Positions 33,343 through 44,945 of a stretch of DNA of 64,000 bases are shown here, piece by piece; the first letter of the stretch is position 1; each line of letters begins with the position of its first letter. The DNA comes from Gryllotalpicola ginsengisoli DSM 22003 (lineage in GTDB: Bacteria > Actinomycetota > Actinomycetes > Actinomycetales > Microbacteriaceae): positions 806,001 to 870,000 of the forward strand of contig NZ_AULK01000001.1 in the NCBI RefSeq assembly GCF_000419445.1, in the 5' to 3' direction. The notes beneath the pieces are model-generated. The model had not been told where the DNA came from. It was given only the letters and a program-made list of their open reading frames with translations, and made no database searches. A program made the position numbers and the translations under genes.

Positions 33343-35112
33343 CTACTTGGTCCAATCCCAGAAGTTCCAGAACACGTTCGGCGTCAGCGGCGCGTACTTC
33401 ACGCCCTTGACGTTGTTGTTCCACGCGGTGACGTCGGGGAACTGGAACAGCGTCGTGCCGAAGCCGTCGGAGACGAGCTGCTTGTCGATCTGCTGCAGGA
33501 TCTCCTGCTGCTTCGACTTGTCGAATGTGCCGTCCAGCTCGCTGTACAGCTTGTCGACGGTCGCGCTCTTGTAGCCGCTGTAGTTGCCGCCGCCGGTGCT
33601 CTCGAAGAGCTGCTCGCCGCCGGTGACCGCGGTCGAGCTGAACGACCAGGCGAACAGCGAGGCGTCGTACGAGCCGTTGCCGAGAATCTCGCTCCAGTCG
33701 TCGTTGCCGTCGTCGACCACGGTGATGCCGGCCTTGGCCGCCGACGCCTTGATCAGCGCGAACTCTGCCGCACGGCGCGGGTTGCTCTTGGCGTACAGGA
33801 AGCGCACCTTGAAGCCCGAGACGCCGGCCTTGGCCAGCTCGGCCTTGGCGCCCGCGATGTCGACCTTGTCGTAGGCCTTCATGCCGTTCTGCGCGACCGA
33901 CTCGTCGTAGCCGTCGAAGCCGGGCAGGTAGGTGAGCGAGTCATCGAGCTTGGCGTCCGACTGGATCGGCTTGATCAGGTTGTCGATGATCTGCTGGCGC
34001 GGGATCGTCATCAGGAACGCCTTGCGCGCCGCGAGCGCCTTGGCGGCGTCACCGCCGTAGGTCGCGGGGTCGAACGGCCCCTTGTTGTCCATCGTCAGGT
34101 CGATGTGCTCGTAGGTCGACGCCGAGTTCACCGAGGTGGTGACGCCCGACAGCTTCTTCAGAGCCGCGACGGTGTCCTGGTCGGCCTGGCTGTAGGTGAT
34201 GTCGATCTCACCGTTCTGGAGCGCCTGCACCTGAGCGGTCGGGTCGGTGATGAACCGCACCGTGATCTTGCTCGCCTTCGGCTTCGGGCCCCAGTTGTAG
34301 TCCTTGTTCTTGACCAGAGTGACGTACTGGTCCTTCTTCAGGCTCTGGATGATGAAGGGGCCGTCGGAGAGGTACAGGCTCTTGTCGCTCGGCAGGTCGC
34401 CGGGGAAGTCGAACGCGGTCGACCACGACTTGGCGAGCTTGGTGAGCGTCGCGGTGTCGTTGTCCTGGATCGCCTTGATGACGGCCTTGTCGGCGTCGGC
34501 CGGCTTGGTGCCGGGGAACGCCTGCTCGTAGGCCGCGTGCGCGGCCACGGGGCCGACGCCGAAGTTGGTCTCCCAGTCGACGTACGGCTTGTCGTACTTG
34601 ATCGTCACGGAGCGGCCGTCATCGCCGACGGTCGGAACCTCCGAGACGAGGTCGAGCAGACCCGCGGTCGCGGAGGAGAAGTTGACGCCCTTCTCGTTGT
34701 TGTACTTGCTCTGGCCGACCGCCCAGTCGAGCAGCAGGTCGGCGGCACCCACCTGGTCGCCGTCGCTCCACTTGACACCCTTGTTCACCGTGTACTTGAT
34801 GGTCAGCGGGTCCTGCGACTCGACCTTGTAGGTGCCGAACTTGGTGTTCTTCACCAGCTGCGACTTGTTGTTGTAGTAGTTGAAGCTCGACGTCGTCATG
34901 TAGGTGATGTTGGAGTTGTACGTCGAGTTGCCGTTGGCGGACCCTGAGTTGTACGAGACGAACGGCTGGTTCTGGGCGACCGTGATCGAGACGTCCTTCT
35001 TGACCTCGGAGTTGTCGTCACCGCCCGAACCGCTGTTGGAGCAGCCCGTCAGCGCCAGGGCGGCGGTCGCCGCCAATGCTGCAGCCGCCACCCCGATTCG
35101 CTTGATCTTCAA
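33343..35112 (-). CDS. dppA: Peptide-binding lipoprotein of ABC transporter (SBP family 5)
   Basis: This 589-residue exported lipoprotein has lipobox ALTGC with lipidated Cys24, a Ser/Gly/Asn-rich linker and then the large family 5 solute-binding fold. WSDGDQVGAADLLLDW (about 125-140) is the conserved family motif. It captures peptides outside the membrane for DppB-DppC. The start is TTG 35112, preceded at 4 bases by a near-perfect AGGAGG; upstream in-frame codons lack this. Base composition is lower in GC than in the neighbours, as is common for abundant binding proteins rich in Lys and Asn. It is the first gene of the unit. Confidence 0.93.
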   Translation of the reverse strand: MKIKRIGVAAAALAATAALALTGCSNSGSGGDDNSEVKKDVSITVAQNQPFVSYNSGSANGNSTYNSNITYMTTSSFNYYNNKSQLVKNTKFGTYKVESQDPLTIKYTVNKGVKWSDGDQVGAADLLLDWAVGQSKYNNEKGVNFSSATAGLLDLVSEVPTVGDDGRSVTIKYDKPYVDWETNFGVGPVAAHAAYEQAFPGTKPADADKAVIKAIQDNDTATLTKLAKSWSTAFDFPGDLPSDKSLYLSDGPFIIQSLKKDQYVTLVKNKDYNWGPKPKASKITVRFITDPTAQVQALQNGEIDITYSQADQDTVAALKKLSGVTTSVNSASTYEHIDLTMDNKGPFDPATYGGDAAKALAARKAFLMTIPRQQIIDNLIKPIQSDAKLDDSLTYLPGFDGYDESVAQNGMKAYDKVDIAGAKAELAKAGVSGFKVRFLYAKSNPRRAAEFALIKASAAKAGITVVDDGNDDWSEILGNGSYDASLFAWSFSSTAVTGGEQLFESTGGGNYSGYKSATVDKLYSELDGTFDKSKQQEILQQIDKQLVSDGFGTTLFQFPDVTAWNNNVKGVKYAPLTPNVFWNFWDWTK

Positions 35113-35116
35113 TGTT

Positions 35117-35122
35117 CCTCCT
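35117..35122 (-). promoter_or_regulatory. Strong ribosome-binding site for the dppA TTG start
   Basis: AGGAGG on the minus strand, 4 bases before TTG 35112, decides the start codon. Confidence 0.8.
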
Positions 35123-35182
35123 GTAGGAATGCGGCAGACACAGCAAAGCCCTGGGGGCCCTGCGGCGCTCTTGATAGAAAGC

Positions 35183-35212
35183 AAGATATGCAACCCCTTG
35201 CCGCCCCTCCAA
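35183..35212 (-). promoter_or_regulatory. Candidate promoter of the dpp operon
   Basis: TTGGAG (35212-35207) and TATCTT (35188-35183) on the minus strand are 18 bp apart. Both match the housekeeping consensus only partly. Confidence 0.35.
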
Positions 35213-35226
35213 ACCAGCGAACAAAC

Positions 35227-35244
35227 CGTTACATGTGCGTAACG
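35227..35244. promoter_or_regulatory. Inverted repeat in the dpp upstream region
   Basis: CGTTAC-N6-GTAACG is a perfect 6-bp inverted repeat 15 bp upstream of the candidate -35 element and could bind a regulator. Confidence 0.45.
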
Positions 35245-35282
35245 CGGCACACAGACGCCCCTTTGGAGCGAGGAATTCTCAG

Positions 35283-36029
35283 GTGAGACGGCGTTTGTGG
35301 TGGGAGACCGGCATCGTGCTCGGGCTCTCGCTCGGAGCATCCGCCGTCTACGCCCTCGTCGATCTCGTCTATCTGCTGAGCTCGGGCAAGCCGCTCGCCG
35401 AGCAGTCCACCGCGCTCAACGCCTCGCAGTCGCCGGTGGAGTGGCTCGACTTCACCTACCAGCTGCTCGGGGTGTTCTTCGACCTCTTCCCCGTCGCGCT
35501 CGCGCTGTACCTGCTGTGGCAGCCGCGGCGGTCCGGATTCGAACGCATCGGGCTCACCTGGCGGCGGCCCGGCCGCGACCTGGGGGCGGGCGCGCTGCTC
35601 GCCGCCTGCATCGGTGTGCCCGGGCTCGCCTTCTATGCGCTCGGGCGGGTGGTCGGCATCACCGTCGACGTGCAGGCCGCGCCGCTCGACACGCACTGGT
35701 GGACCGTGCCGATCCTCGTGCTGTCGGCCGTGCGGGCGGCGCTGCAGGAAGAGGTCATCGTCGTCGGATACCTCTTCACCCGGTTGCGGCAGCTGCGCTG
35801 GGGCACCTGGGCGACCATCGTCGCGTCGGCCGTGCTGCGCGGCTCGTACCACCTCTATCAGGGCATCGGCCCGTTCTTCGGCAACGCGGTGATGGGCGTC
35901 GTCTTCGGCTGGACGTACGCGCGGTGGGGCCGCACGGCGCCGCTCGTCGTGGCGCACACCCTGCTCGACGTGGTCTCCTTCGTCGGCTACCCGCTGGCCG
36001 TGGCGCTGTGGCCGGGGGTGTTCACGTAG
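35283..36029 (+). CDS. CPBP-family intramembrane protease-like protein
   Basis: This 248-residue membrane protein has about seven helices. The CPBP (Abi) motifs are recognisable: the double glutamate in LQEEVIVVGYLFTRL (about 158-172), a His in SYHLYQG, and the His of AHTLLDVVSF near the end. Family members are Type II CAAX prenyl protease relatives, used in protein maturation or bacteriocin self-immunity; the substrate is unknown. GTG 35283 is preferred because the frame before it lies in the dpp upstream region. It diverges from dppA and converges with gcvP across a very strong hairpin. Confidence 0.83.
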   Translation: MRRRLWWETGIVLGLSLGASAVYALVDLVYLLSSGKPLAEQSTALNASQSPVEWLDFTYQLLGVFFDLFPVALALYLLWQPRRSGFERIGLTWRRPGRDLGAGALLAACIGVPGLAFYALGRVVGITVDVQAAPLDTHWWTVPILVLSAVRAALQEEVIVVGYLFTRLRQLRWGTWATIVASAVLRGSYHLYQGIGPFFGNAVMGVVFGWTYARWGRTAPLVVAHTLLDVVSFVGYPLAVALWPGVFT

Positions 36030-36052
36030 GGGCGCGCCCCGGAGGCGTTCGC

Positions 36053-38977
<2,925 letters not shown>

Positions 38978-38981
38978 GCGG

Positions 38982-39350
38982 CTACTCGCCCGTGAGCTTC
39001 TCGTAGGCCTCGGCGTCGAGCAGCTCGGGCAGCTCGGCGACGCGCACCCGCACGAGCCATCCGTCGCCGTACGGGTCGGAGTTGACGAGCTCGGGGTTCG
39101 CCACGACCGCGTCGTTGACCTCGATGATCTCGCCCGTGACCGGCGCGAACAGCTCGCCCACCGACTTGGTCGACTCGATCTCGCCGATGACGCTCGATGC
39201 GGTCACCTCGCCGAGGTCGGGCAGTTCGACGAAGACGACGTCGCCGAGGGCGCTCTGCGCGTAGTCGGTGATGCCGACGGTCGCGACGTCGCCGTCGACC
39301 CGAACCCACTCGTGGTCGGCGGTGTACTTGAGGTTCTGCGGAGCGGCCAT
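38982..39350 (-). CDS. gcvH: Glycine cleavage system H protein
   Basis: This 122-residue acidic carrier shuttles the methylamine intermediate between the P, T and L proteins on a lipoyl group. Lys62 in [16 protein letters not shown] is the lipoylation site. Length and fold are standard. The ATG shares one base with the gcvT stop, so translation is coupled. No lipoate-attachment gene is present in the window. Like its neighbours it is under the glycine riboswitch. Confidence 0.97.
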   Translation of the reverse strand: MAAPQNLKYTADHEWVRVDGDVATVGITDYAQSALGDVVFVELPDLGEVTASSVIGEIESTKSVGELFAPVTGEIIEVNDAVVANPELVNSDPYGDGWLVRVRVAELPELLDAEAYEKLTGE

Positions 39351-40495
39351 CAGCTGGTCTTCTTTCGCTTGTAGAAGGGAAGGGGGGTGACGAGGTACGG
39401 ATGCGCCGTGCCGCGGATATCGACGGCGACGACGGTTCCCTCGGCGGCGTGGCTCGGAGCGACGTACGCCATCGCGATGGGGAAGCCGAGGGTGGGCGAG
39501 AGCGCGCCCGAGGTGACCCGGCCGATGGTCGCGCCGGATTCGTCGCGCACCGGGTAGTCGGCGCGGGCGGCGCGCTTGCCCTCGCCGCGCAGGCCGACGA
39601 GCACGGATGCCTCGGGCGCCGGCCCCTTCTCGATCGCGGCGCGCCCCACGAAGTCGCCCGGCTTGCCCAGGTCGACGACCCGGCCGAGGCCGGCCTGCAC
39701 GGGCAGCGTCTCGGCGTCGAGCTCGTGGCCGTAGAGGGGCATGCCCGCCTCGAGCCGCAGCGTGTCGCGGGCGGCGAGCCCGGCCGGCACCAGGTGGAAG
39801 GGGGCGCCGGCCTCGACGAGGGCCCCCCACAGCGCGCGCGCCGCATCGGGCGAGACGAAGATCTCGAAGCCGTCCTCGCCGGTGTAGCCGGTGCGGGCGA
39901 ACAGCACGGCGCTGCCGTTGAAGTTGCCGGCGAGCGCGCGGTAGTAGCGCAGCGAGCTGAGCGCGTCGGCGACGTCCTCGCCGTCGGGGTGCCCGCCGTC
40001 GAGCGCGAACCCTTCCGTGTTCAGCAGGACCTCGAGCGCCCGCGGCCCCTGCACGGCGATGAGGGCGACGTCGTCGCTCTCGTCGTGCACCTGCGCGTCG
40101 AAGCGGTCGGCCCGCCCGCGCAGCTCGCCGGCCACGGTGCCGGCATTCGCCGCGTTGGCCACGACGAGGAAGCGGTCCTCCCCCGTGCGGTACACGATCA
40201 GGTCGTCGAGCACGCCGCCGGCGTCGTTCAGCAGCAGCGTGTACTTCGCCTGGCCGGGCTGGAGCGCCGAGATCCGGCCGGAGACCGCGTAGTCGAGGGC
40301 GGCCGCCGCTCCGGGGCCGACCACCAGGATCTCGCCCATGTGCGAGAGGTCGAAGATGCCGGCCGCCTCGCGCACCGCCTTGTGCTCGGCGAGGTCGCTG
40401 GAATAGCGCACCGGCATCTGCCAGCCGGCGAAGTCGGTGAACACGGCACCCGCTGCGGCGTGCACCTCGTGCAGCGGGGACAGTCGATCAGACAC
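39350..40495 (-). CDS. gcvT: Aminomethyltransferase, T protein of glycine cleavage
   Basis: This 381-residue enzyme transfers the one-carbon unit from aminomethyl-GcvH to tetrahydrofolate and releases ammonia. The folate-binding domain (about 1-275) shows [21 protein letters not shown] and the active-site Asp region [10 protein letters not shown] (here [10 protein letters not shown], about residue 100). A C-terminal GCV_T beta-barrel follows. It is the first gene of the operon. The GTG start is preceded by a purine-rich AAAAGAGAA that can be trapped in a hairpin just after the riboswitch, which suggests control of translation as well as transcription. Confidence 0.95.
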   Translation of the reverse strand: MSDRLSPLHEVHAAAGAVFTDFAGWQMPVRYSSDLAEHKAVREAAGIFDLSHMGEILVVGPGAAAALDYAVSGRISALQPGQAKYTLLLNDAGGVLDDLIVYRTGEDRFLVVANAANAGTVAGELRGRADRFDAQVHDESDDVALIAVQGPRALEVLLNTEGFALDGGHPDGEDVADALSSLRYYRALAGNFNGSAVLFARTGYTGEDGFEIFVSPDAARALWGALVEAGAPFHLVPAGLAARDTLRLEAGMPLYGHELDAETLPVQAGLGRVVDLGKPGDFVGRAAIEKGPAPEASVLVGLRGEGKRAARADYPVRDESGATIGRVTSGALSPTLGFPIAMAYVAPSHAAEGTVVAVDIRGTAHPYLVTPLPFYKRKKTS

Positions 40496-40497
40496 AG

Positions 40498-40527
40498 AGT
40501 TCTCTTTTCCGAAGAATGGAAGGAACT
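40498..40527 (-). promoter_or_regulatory. Probable expression platform of the glycine riboswitch
   Basis: On the minus strand AGTTCCTTCC pairs with the GGAAAAG...GAACT region that holds the gcvT ribosome-binding site. Ligand-dependent opening of this hairpin would expose the site. The mechanism is inferred. Confidence 0.45.
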
Positions 40528-40708
40528 CCCCCTCTGTAGCTGGGCCTGAGAGATTCGCACCGCAGTGCTTTCACCATCGGCGGGATCCGCGAAGCGAATC
40601 CACTTTCCAGAGTGGCCCGTTCGCCGCGGTACGCGTACCTGAGAGATTGACGGGGAGGACTTGCTCCTTCGGTGCCCCTCCTGGTTCGAGGAGCTCTCCC
40701 GCGGCGAC
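40526..40708 (-). promoter_or_regulatory. Tandem glycine riboswitch
   Basis: Two glycine aptamers lie in series upstream of gcvT. Aptamer I (about 40633-40708) shows CGGGAGAG, ACCGAAGGAGCAA and TCTCTCAGGTA. Aptamer II (about 40526-40632) shows GCCGATGGTGAAAGC, AATCTCTCAGGCCC and the closing ACAGAGGGG. These blocks are the conserved core and P1/P3 elements of the glycine class. Position directly before gcvTHP fits activation by excess glycine. Confidence 0.93.
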
Positions 40709-40747
40709 CGATAGGCCCGATATTCGGTTGCTGGTCTTGCCGCGATC

Positions 40748-40753
40748 ATCGTA
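40748..40753 (-). promoter_or_regulatory. Candidate -10 element of the gcv operon
   Basis: TACGAT on the minus strand would start transcription near 40741, about 33 bases before the first aptamer. No good -35 is visible. Confidence 0.4.
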
Positions 40754-40792
40754 GCGAAAACCTCGGGCCGAAGCCCGCCATCCGCGAGCGTG

Positions 40793-40798
40793 CATAAT
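40793..40798 (+). promoter_or_regulatory. Candidate -10 element of the LacI-type regulator gene
   Basis: CATAAT here predicts a start at about 40805, directly at the operator 40806-40825, consistent with self-repression. Confidence 0.4.
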
Positions 40799-40805
40799 GG
40801 CGTGC

Positions 40806-40825
40806 GGATGTGAACGACCACATCC
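40806..40825. promoter_or_regulatory. LacI-family operator at the regulator's own promoter
   Basis: A 20-bp near-palindrome with perfect 7-bp arms GGATGTG and CACATCC is centred on a CG step (40815/40816). Its core TGTGAACGACCACA differs at one base from the reverse complement of the operator at 41944. Confidence 0.7.
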
Positions 40826-40851
40826 CGCACCGAGCCGATGAGGGGTGGGCG

Positions 40852-41865
40852 ATGGCAGCCACGGAGCCGCAGCGCGTGCGCGCCCCCAACATGCGCGACG
40901 TCGCACAGCTCGCCGGAGTCTCCTACCAGACCGTGTCGCGGGTGGTGAACAACTCCCCCGCGCTGCGTGACGAGACGCGGGAACGCGTGCTCGCGGCCAT
41001 GGAGCAGCTGCACTACCGGCCGAACCGGGCCGCGAGGGCGCTGAAGACCAGCCGTTCGCGGATGATCGGCGTTCTCGCATCCGTTCGCGCCACCTACGGC
41101 CCGGCGCTCACGATCCAGGCCATCGAGTCGGCCGCCATGGCCGAGGGGCTGTACGTCAGCACGGCGCACATCACCGAGGTCGACACGGAGACGATCTCGG
41201 CCGCGATCGATCGCCTCATCGACCAGGACGTCGAGGGCCTGATCGTGATCGCGCCTCAGCAGCGGGTGTTCGACACCCTGGCGGCGATGTCCGATCTGCC
41301 GCCCACGGTCACGCTGCGTTCCGGCCTCGACGGCGACCCGCGGGCGCTGTGGGTCGACCAGATGGCCGGCGCGCGCGCCGCCGTCGCGCACCTCGCCGAG
41401 CAGGGCCACGAGTACATCCGCCACCTGGCGGGCCCGCAGGACTGGATCGAAGCGGATGCGCGCATGCAGGGCTACCTGCTCGAGCTGTCTGACCGCGACC
41501 TGCCGACGCTGCCGCCGATCCGGGGCGACTGGACGAGCGACTTCGGGTACTACGCCGGCCGCGAGCTGATGGTCGTGCGCGACTGCACCGCGTTCTTCTG
41601 CTCCAACGACGAGATGGCGTTCGGCGTCATGCACGCGGCCCATGAGCTCGGCCTCGACGTGCCCGGCGACATCAGCGTCGTCGGCTTCGACGACGTGCCG
41701 TCGGCGCGGCACTACTGGCCCCCGCTGACCACGGTGCGCCAGGACTTCGACGAGCTGGGCCGCCGCTGCGTGCGCATGCTCGTCGACGGCACCGACGCCT
41801 CGCCCGGGGACGTCGAGCCGCAGCTCGTCGTCCGCGCCTCGACCGCGGCGCCGAGGCGGCGGTGA
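40852..41865 (+). CDS. LacI-family transcriptional regulator
   Basis: This 337-residue repressor has a LacI helix-turn-helix and hinge ([20 protein letters not shown] at about 14-33, then [16 protein letters not shown]). A periplasmic-binding-protein-like sugar-sensing domain follows and ends near VVRAS. GAGGGG lies 6 bases before ATG 40852. An upstream GTG at 40810 is rejected because it lies inside the operator. The gene precedes mmsA-mmsB-chvE in the same direction, and matching operators before both predict that it represses the sugar importer and itself until a monosaccharide binds. The inducer is unknown. Confidence 0.92.
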   Translation: MAATEPQRVRAPNMRDVAQLAGVSYQTVSRVVNNSPALRDETRERVLAAMEQLHYRPNRAARALKTSRSRMIGVLASVRATYGPALTIQAIESAAMAEGLYVSTAHITEVDTETISAAIDRLIDQDVEGLIVIAPQQRVFDTLAAMSDLPPTVTLRSGLDGDPRALWVDQMAGARAAVAHLAEQGHEYIRHLAGPQDWIEADARMQGYLLELSDRDLPTLPPIRGDWTSDFGYYAGRELMVVRDCTAFFCSNDEMAFGVMHAAHELGLDVPGDISVVGFDDVPSARHYWPPLTTVRQDFDELGRRCVRMLVDGTDASPGDVEPQLVVRASTAAPRRR

Positions 41866-41897
41866 CCGACCGGTCTGGACGCGCCGGGGATGCGGAA

Positions 41898-41928
41898 TTG
41901 ACATGCCGCGCCGATTCCGGCGTAATAT
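41898..41928 (+). promoter_or_regulatory. Promoter of the mmsA-mmsB-chvE operon
   Basis: A perfect TTGACA (41898-41903) is followed after 19 bp by TAATAT (41923-41928). The predicted start near 41935 is just before the operator at 41944. Confidence 0.6.
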
Positions 41929-41943
41929 CTCCACCGTTCTGCG

Positions 41944-41957
41944 TGTGATCGTTCACA
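41944..41957. promoter_or_regulatory. LacI-family operator of the sugar transporter operon
   Basis: TGTGATCGTTCACA has 5-bp inverted arms around a central CG step. It lies about 10 bases downstream of the predicted transcription start, where a bound repressor would block elongation. Confidence 0.75.
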
Positions 41958-42037
41958 TCGGAACCCCCACCGTGACGACGGAGTCCTCACCCGCCTCCCG
42001 CCGTCGCGGTCGTGCACGACGAGGAGTGAGAGCAACG

Positions 42038-43579
42038 GTGACCACACCCACCATCTTGGAGATGCGCTCCATCACCAAGGAGTTCCCGGGCGTCAAGGCG
42101 CTGTCCGACGTGAGCATCTCCGTCGCGGAAGGCGAGATCCACGCCATCTGCGGTGAGAACGGCGCAGGCAAGTCGACGCTCATGAAAGTGCTGTCCGGGG
42201 TCTACCCGTACGGAACCTACAGCGGCGACATCGTCTATCAGGGCGAGATCATGCGCTTCAACGGCGTCAAACAGTCCGAAGAGGCGGGCATCGTCATCAT
42301 CCACCAGGAGCTCGCGCTGATCCCCGAGCTGTCGATCACCGAGAACCTGTTCCTCGGCAGCGAGATCGGGCGCCGCGGCGTCATCGACTGGACGGAGGCG
42401 CAGCTGCGCGCCCGCGAGCTGCTGCAGCGTGTCGGCCTCGACGACGACCCCGACACGCAGATCAAGAACATCGGCGTGGGTAAGCAGCAGCTCGTGGAGA
42501 TCGCGAAGGCGCTGCACAAGAACGTCAAGCTGCTCATCCTCGACGAGCCCACCGCGGCGCTCAACGAGACCGACTCGCAGCACCTGCTCAACCTCATCGT
42601 CGATCTGAAGACGAAGGGCGTGACCTCGATCATCATCAGCCACAAGCTGAACGAGATCGAGCAGGTGGCCGACAACATCACGATCCTCCGCGACGGGCGC
42701 ACCATCGAGACGCTCGACGTGCACACCGGCGTGGACGAGGACCGCATCATCCGCGGAATGGTCGGCCGCTCCCTCGAGAGCCGCTTCCCCGACCGCACGC
42801 CCCACATCGGCGAGGTGTTCTTCGAGGTGAGGAACTGGACGGTGCAGCATCCGCTCGACCCGTCTCGCCTGGTGTGCAAGAACGAGAGCTTCACCGTGCG
42901 CCGCGGCGAGATCGTCGGATTCGCCGGGCTGATGGGCGCCGGCCGCACCGAGCTCGCGATGAGCATCTTCGGCCGCTCCTACGGCACCTACCTCTCCGGA
43001 CAGATCTTCAAGGACGGCCGCGAGATCAAGGTGAACAGCGTGCGCCAGGCGATCGAGAACGGCATCGGCTACGTCAGCGAGGACCGCAAGTCGCTCGGCC
43101 TGAACCTGCTCGACACCGTCAAGCGCTCCACCGTCTCCGCCGACCTGAAGCGCATCTCGCGCGGCGGCGTGGTCGACGCGCTGAAGGAGTACGACGTCGC
43201 CGAGGAGTTCCGCAAGCGGCTGCGCACCAAGGTGCCGACGGTCGAGGAGGGCGTCTCGAAGCTCTCCGGCGGCAACCAGCAGAAGGTCGTGCTGTCGAAG
43301 TGGATGTTCACCGACCCCGACCTGCTGATCCTCGACGAGCCCACCCGCGGCATCGACGTCGGCGCCAAGTTCGAGATCTACCGGATCATCCAGCAGCTCG
43401 CCGACCAGGGCAAGGGCGTGATCCTGATCTCCTCCGAGCTTCCCGAACTCCTCGGCCTCTCCGACCGGATCTACACGATCTTCGAAGGCGCCATCACCAA
43501 CGAGCTTCCCGCGGCGGAGGCGGACCCCGAGACCCTCATGCGCAGCATGACCAGCGTCAAGAAGGATGCACTGATCTAA
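42038..43579 (+). CDS. mmsA: Monosaccharide ABC transporter ATPase (MmsA/GguA type)
   Basis: This 513-residue protein has two ABC domains, as in sugar importers of the RbsA/XylG class. The first has Walker [10 protein letters not shown] (about residue 38). The second has a degenerate P-loop [12 protein letters not shown] and an intact signature [14 protein letters not shown]. The sequence [12 protein letters not shown] is characteristic of the multiple-monosaccharide MmsA/GguA group. Start: GTG 42038 gives the family N-terminus [16 protein letters not shown]. An earlier in-frame ATG at 41903 would place the promoter and operator inside the coding region. It is adjacent to mmsB. Confidence 0.93.
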   Translation: MTTPTILEMRSITKEFPGVKALSDVSISVAEGEIHAICGENGAGKSTLMKVLSGVYPYGTYSGDIVYQGEIMRFNGVKQSEEAGIVIIHQELALIPELSITENLFLGSEIGRRGVIDWTEAQLRARELLQRVGLDDDPDTQIKNIGVGKQQLVEIAKALHKNVKLLILDEPTAALNETDSQHLLNLIVDLKTKGVTSIIISHKLNEIEQVADNITILRDGRTIETLDVHTGVDEDRIIRGMVGRSLESRFPDRTPHIGEVFFEVRNWTVQHPLDPSRLVCKNESFTVRRGEIVGFAGLMGAGRTELAMSIFGRSYGTYLSGQIFKDGREIKVNSVRQAIENGIGYVSEDRKSLGLNLLDTVKRSTVSADLKRISRGGVVDALKEYDVAEEFRKRLRTKVPTVEEGVSKLSGGNQQKVVLSKWMFTDPDLLILDEPTRGIDVGAKFEIYRIIQQLADQGKGVILISSELPELLGLSDRIYTIFEGAITNELPAAEADPETLMRSMTSVKKDALI

Positions 43580-44866
43580 ATGAAACACCTCCGTCAACTG
43601 TTCGGCTCGCGCGGCGGCAACCCGGGCCAGTACGGCATGATCATCGCGCTGATCCTGATCATCGCGATCTTCGAGGGGCTGACGCACGGCCTGACGCTCA
43701 ATCCCACGAACGTCATCAACGTGTTCCAGCAGTACTGCTACATCCTGATCCTCGCGCTCGGGATGGTGATGGTGATCATCGCCGGGCACATCGACCTCTC
43801 GGTCGGTTCGGTGGCCGCATTCGTGGGCATCATCGTCGCCCAGGCGATGAGCGAATGGCACTGGGACTGGTGGCAGGCCGTGCTGCTCGGCCTCGTGATC
43901 GGCGCCCTGGTCGGCGCGTGGCAGGGCTTCTGGGTCGCGTTCGTGCGCGTTCCGGCGTTCATCGTGACGCTCGCCGGGCAGCTCATCTTCCGCGGCGCCA
44001 ACCAGCTCATCGGCAACTCGACCTCGGTCGCCGTGCCCGACGACTACCAGCAGATCGGCGGCGGGTTCATCCCCGACTTCGGCCCCAACACCGGGTTCAG
44101 CAACGGCACCCTGATCCTGGGCCTCGTCACCATCGCCGCACTGATCTGGGTCGAGGCCCGCGGCCGCGCCCGCCGGCGCAAGATGCGCGCCGAGCTGCCC
44201 CCGCTGTGGGTGAGCGTGGTGCGCACCGGCATCCTGGTGCTCGTCACCCTGATCGGCACCTACCTGTTCGCCGCCGGCTCGGCCGGAACGAGCTTCCCGA
44301 TCGTCGCCATCATCACCGGAATCCTGACCATCCTGTACGGCTTCATCACCCGGAACACCGTCTTCGGCCGCCAGGTGTACGCCGTCGGCGGCAACGCCAA
44401 CGCGGCGGCGCTGTCGGGCGTGAACATCCGCAAGGTCAACTTCTTCGTGATGGCGAACATGTCGCTGCTCGCCGCCGTCGCCGGCATGGTCTACGTCGGC
44501 TACGCCGGCGCCTCCGGCCCGGCCGACGGAACCGGCTGGGAACTCGACGCCATCGCGGCCGTCTTCGTCGGCGGGGCCGCCGTGTCGGGCGGCATCGGCA
44601 CCGTCGCCGGCTCGATCGTCGGCGCCCTCGTGATGGCGCTGCTGGCCAACGGCCTGCAGCTGATCAACGTGGAATCGAACCTGCAGCAGATCATCCGCGG
44701 TCTGGTGCTGCTGCTGGCGGTCGCGTTCGACGTCTACTCGAAGACTCAGGGCCGTCCGTCGCTGATCGGAAACATGTTCAACCAGTTCCGTCGTCGCGAG
44801 GGCGAGCCGGCCGAAGCCGTGCAGCCGCAGTCGATCGACGACCAGACCAAGGTCTCCCTGCCGTAA
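43580..44866 (+). CDS. mmsB: Monosaccharide ABC transporter permease (MmsB/GguB type)
   Basis: This 428-residue inner-membrane permease of the BPD_transp_2 family has about ten helices. It carries the conserved LALGMVMVIIAGHIDLSVGS early on and GGAAVSGGIGTVAGSIVGAL near the end. A loop at about 195-215 (EARGRARRRKMRAELPP) is typical of the longer MmsB/GguB members. Two copies should form the channel for sugars such as xylose, arabinose, galactose or glucose; the spectrum is inferred from the family. It starts on the base after the mmsA stop, so the two are co-translated. Confidence 0.93.
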   Translation: MKHLRQLFGSRGGNPGQYGMIIALILIIAIFEGLTHGLTLNPTNVINVFQQYCYILILALGMVMVIIAGHIDLSVGSVAAFVGIIVAQAMSEWHWDWWQAVLLGLVIGALVGAWQGFWVAFVRVPAFIVTLAGQLIFRGANQLIGNSTSVAVPDDYQQIGGGFIPDFGPNTGFSNGTLILGLVTIAALIWVEARGRARRRKMRAELPPLWVSVVRTGILVLVTLIGTYLFAAGSAGTSFPIVAIITGILTILYGFITRNTVFGRQVYAVGGNANAAALSGVNIRKVNFFVMANMSLLAAVAGMVYVGYAGASGPADGTGWELDAIAAVFVGGAAVSGGIGTVAGSIVGALVMALLANGLQLINVESNLQQIIRGLVLLLAVAFDVYSKTQGRPSLIGNMFNQFRRREGEPAEAVQPQSIDDQTKVSLP

Positions 44867-44945
44867 TCGCACGACCTGCGGCAGGAGAAAACGGCGGCCG
44901 CCCATAGGCGCCCGCCGGCTCGATGAAGAGAGAAAAGGCAATTAC

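Noticed and set aside
41903-42037. Earlier in-frame ATG start for mmsA
   Set aside because: It would place the -10 element and the operator inside the coding sequence, and the extra residues are not family-like.
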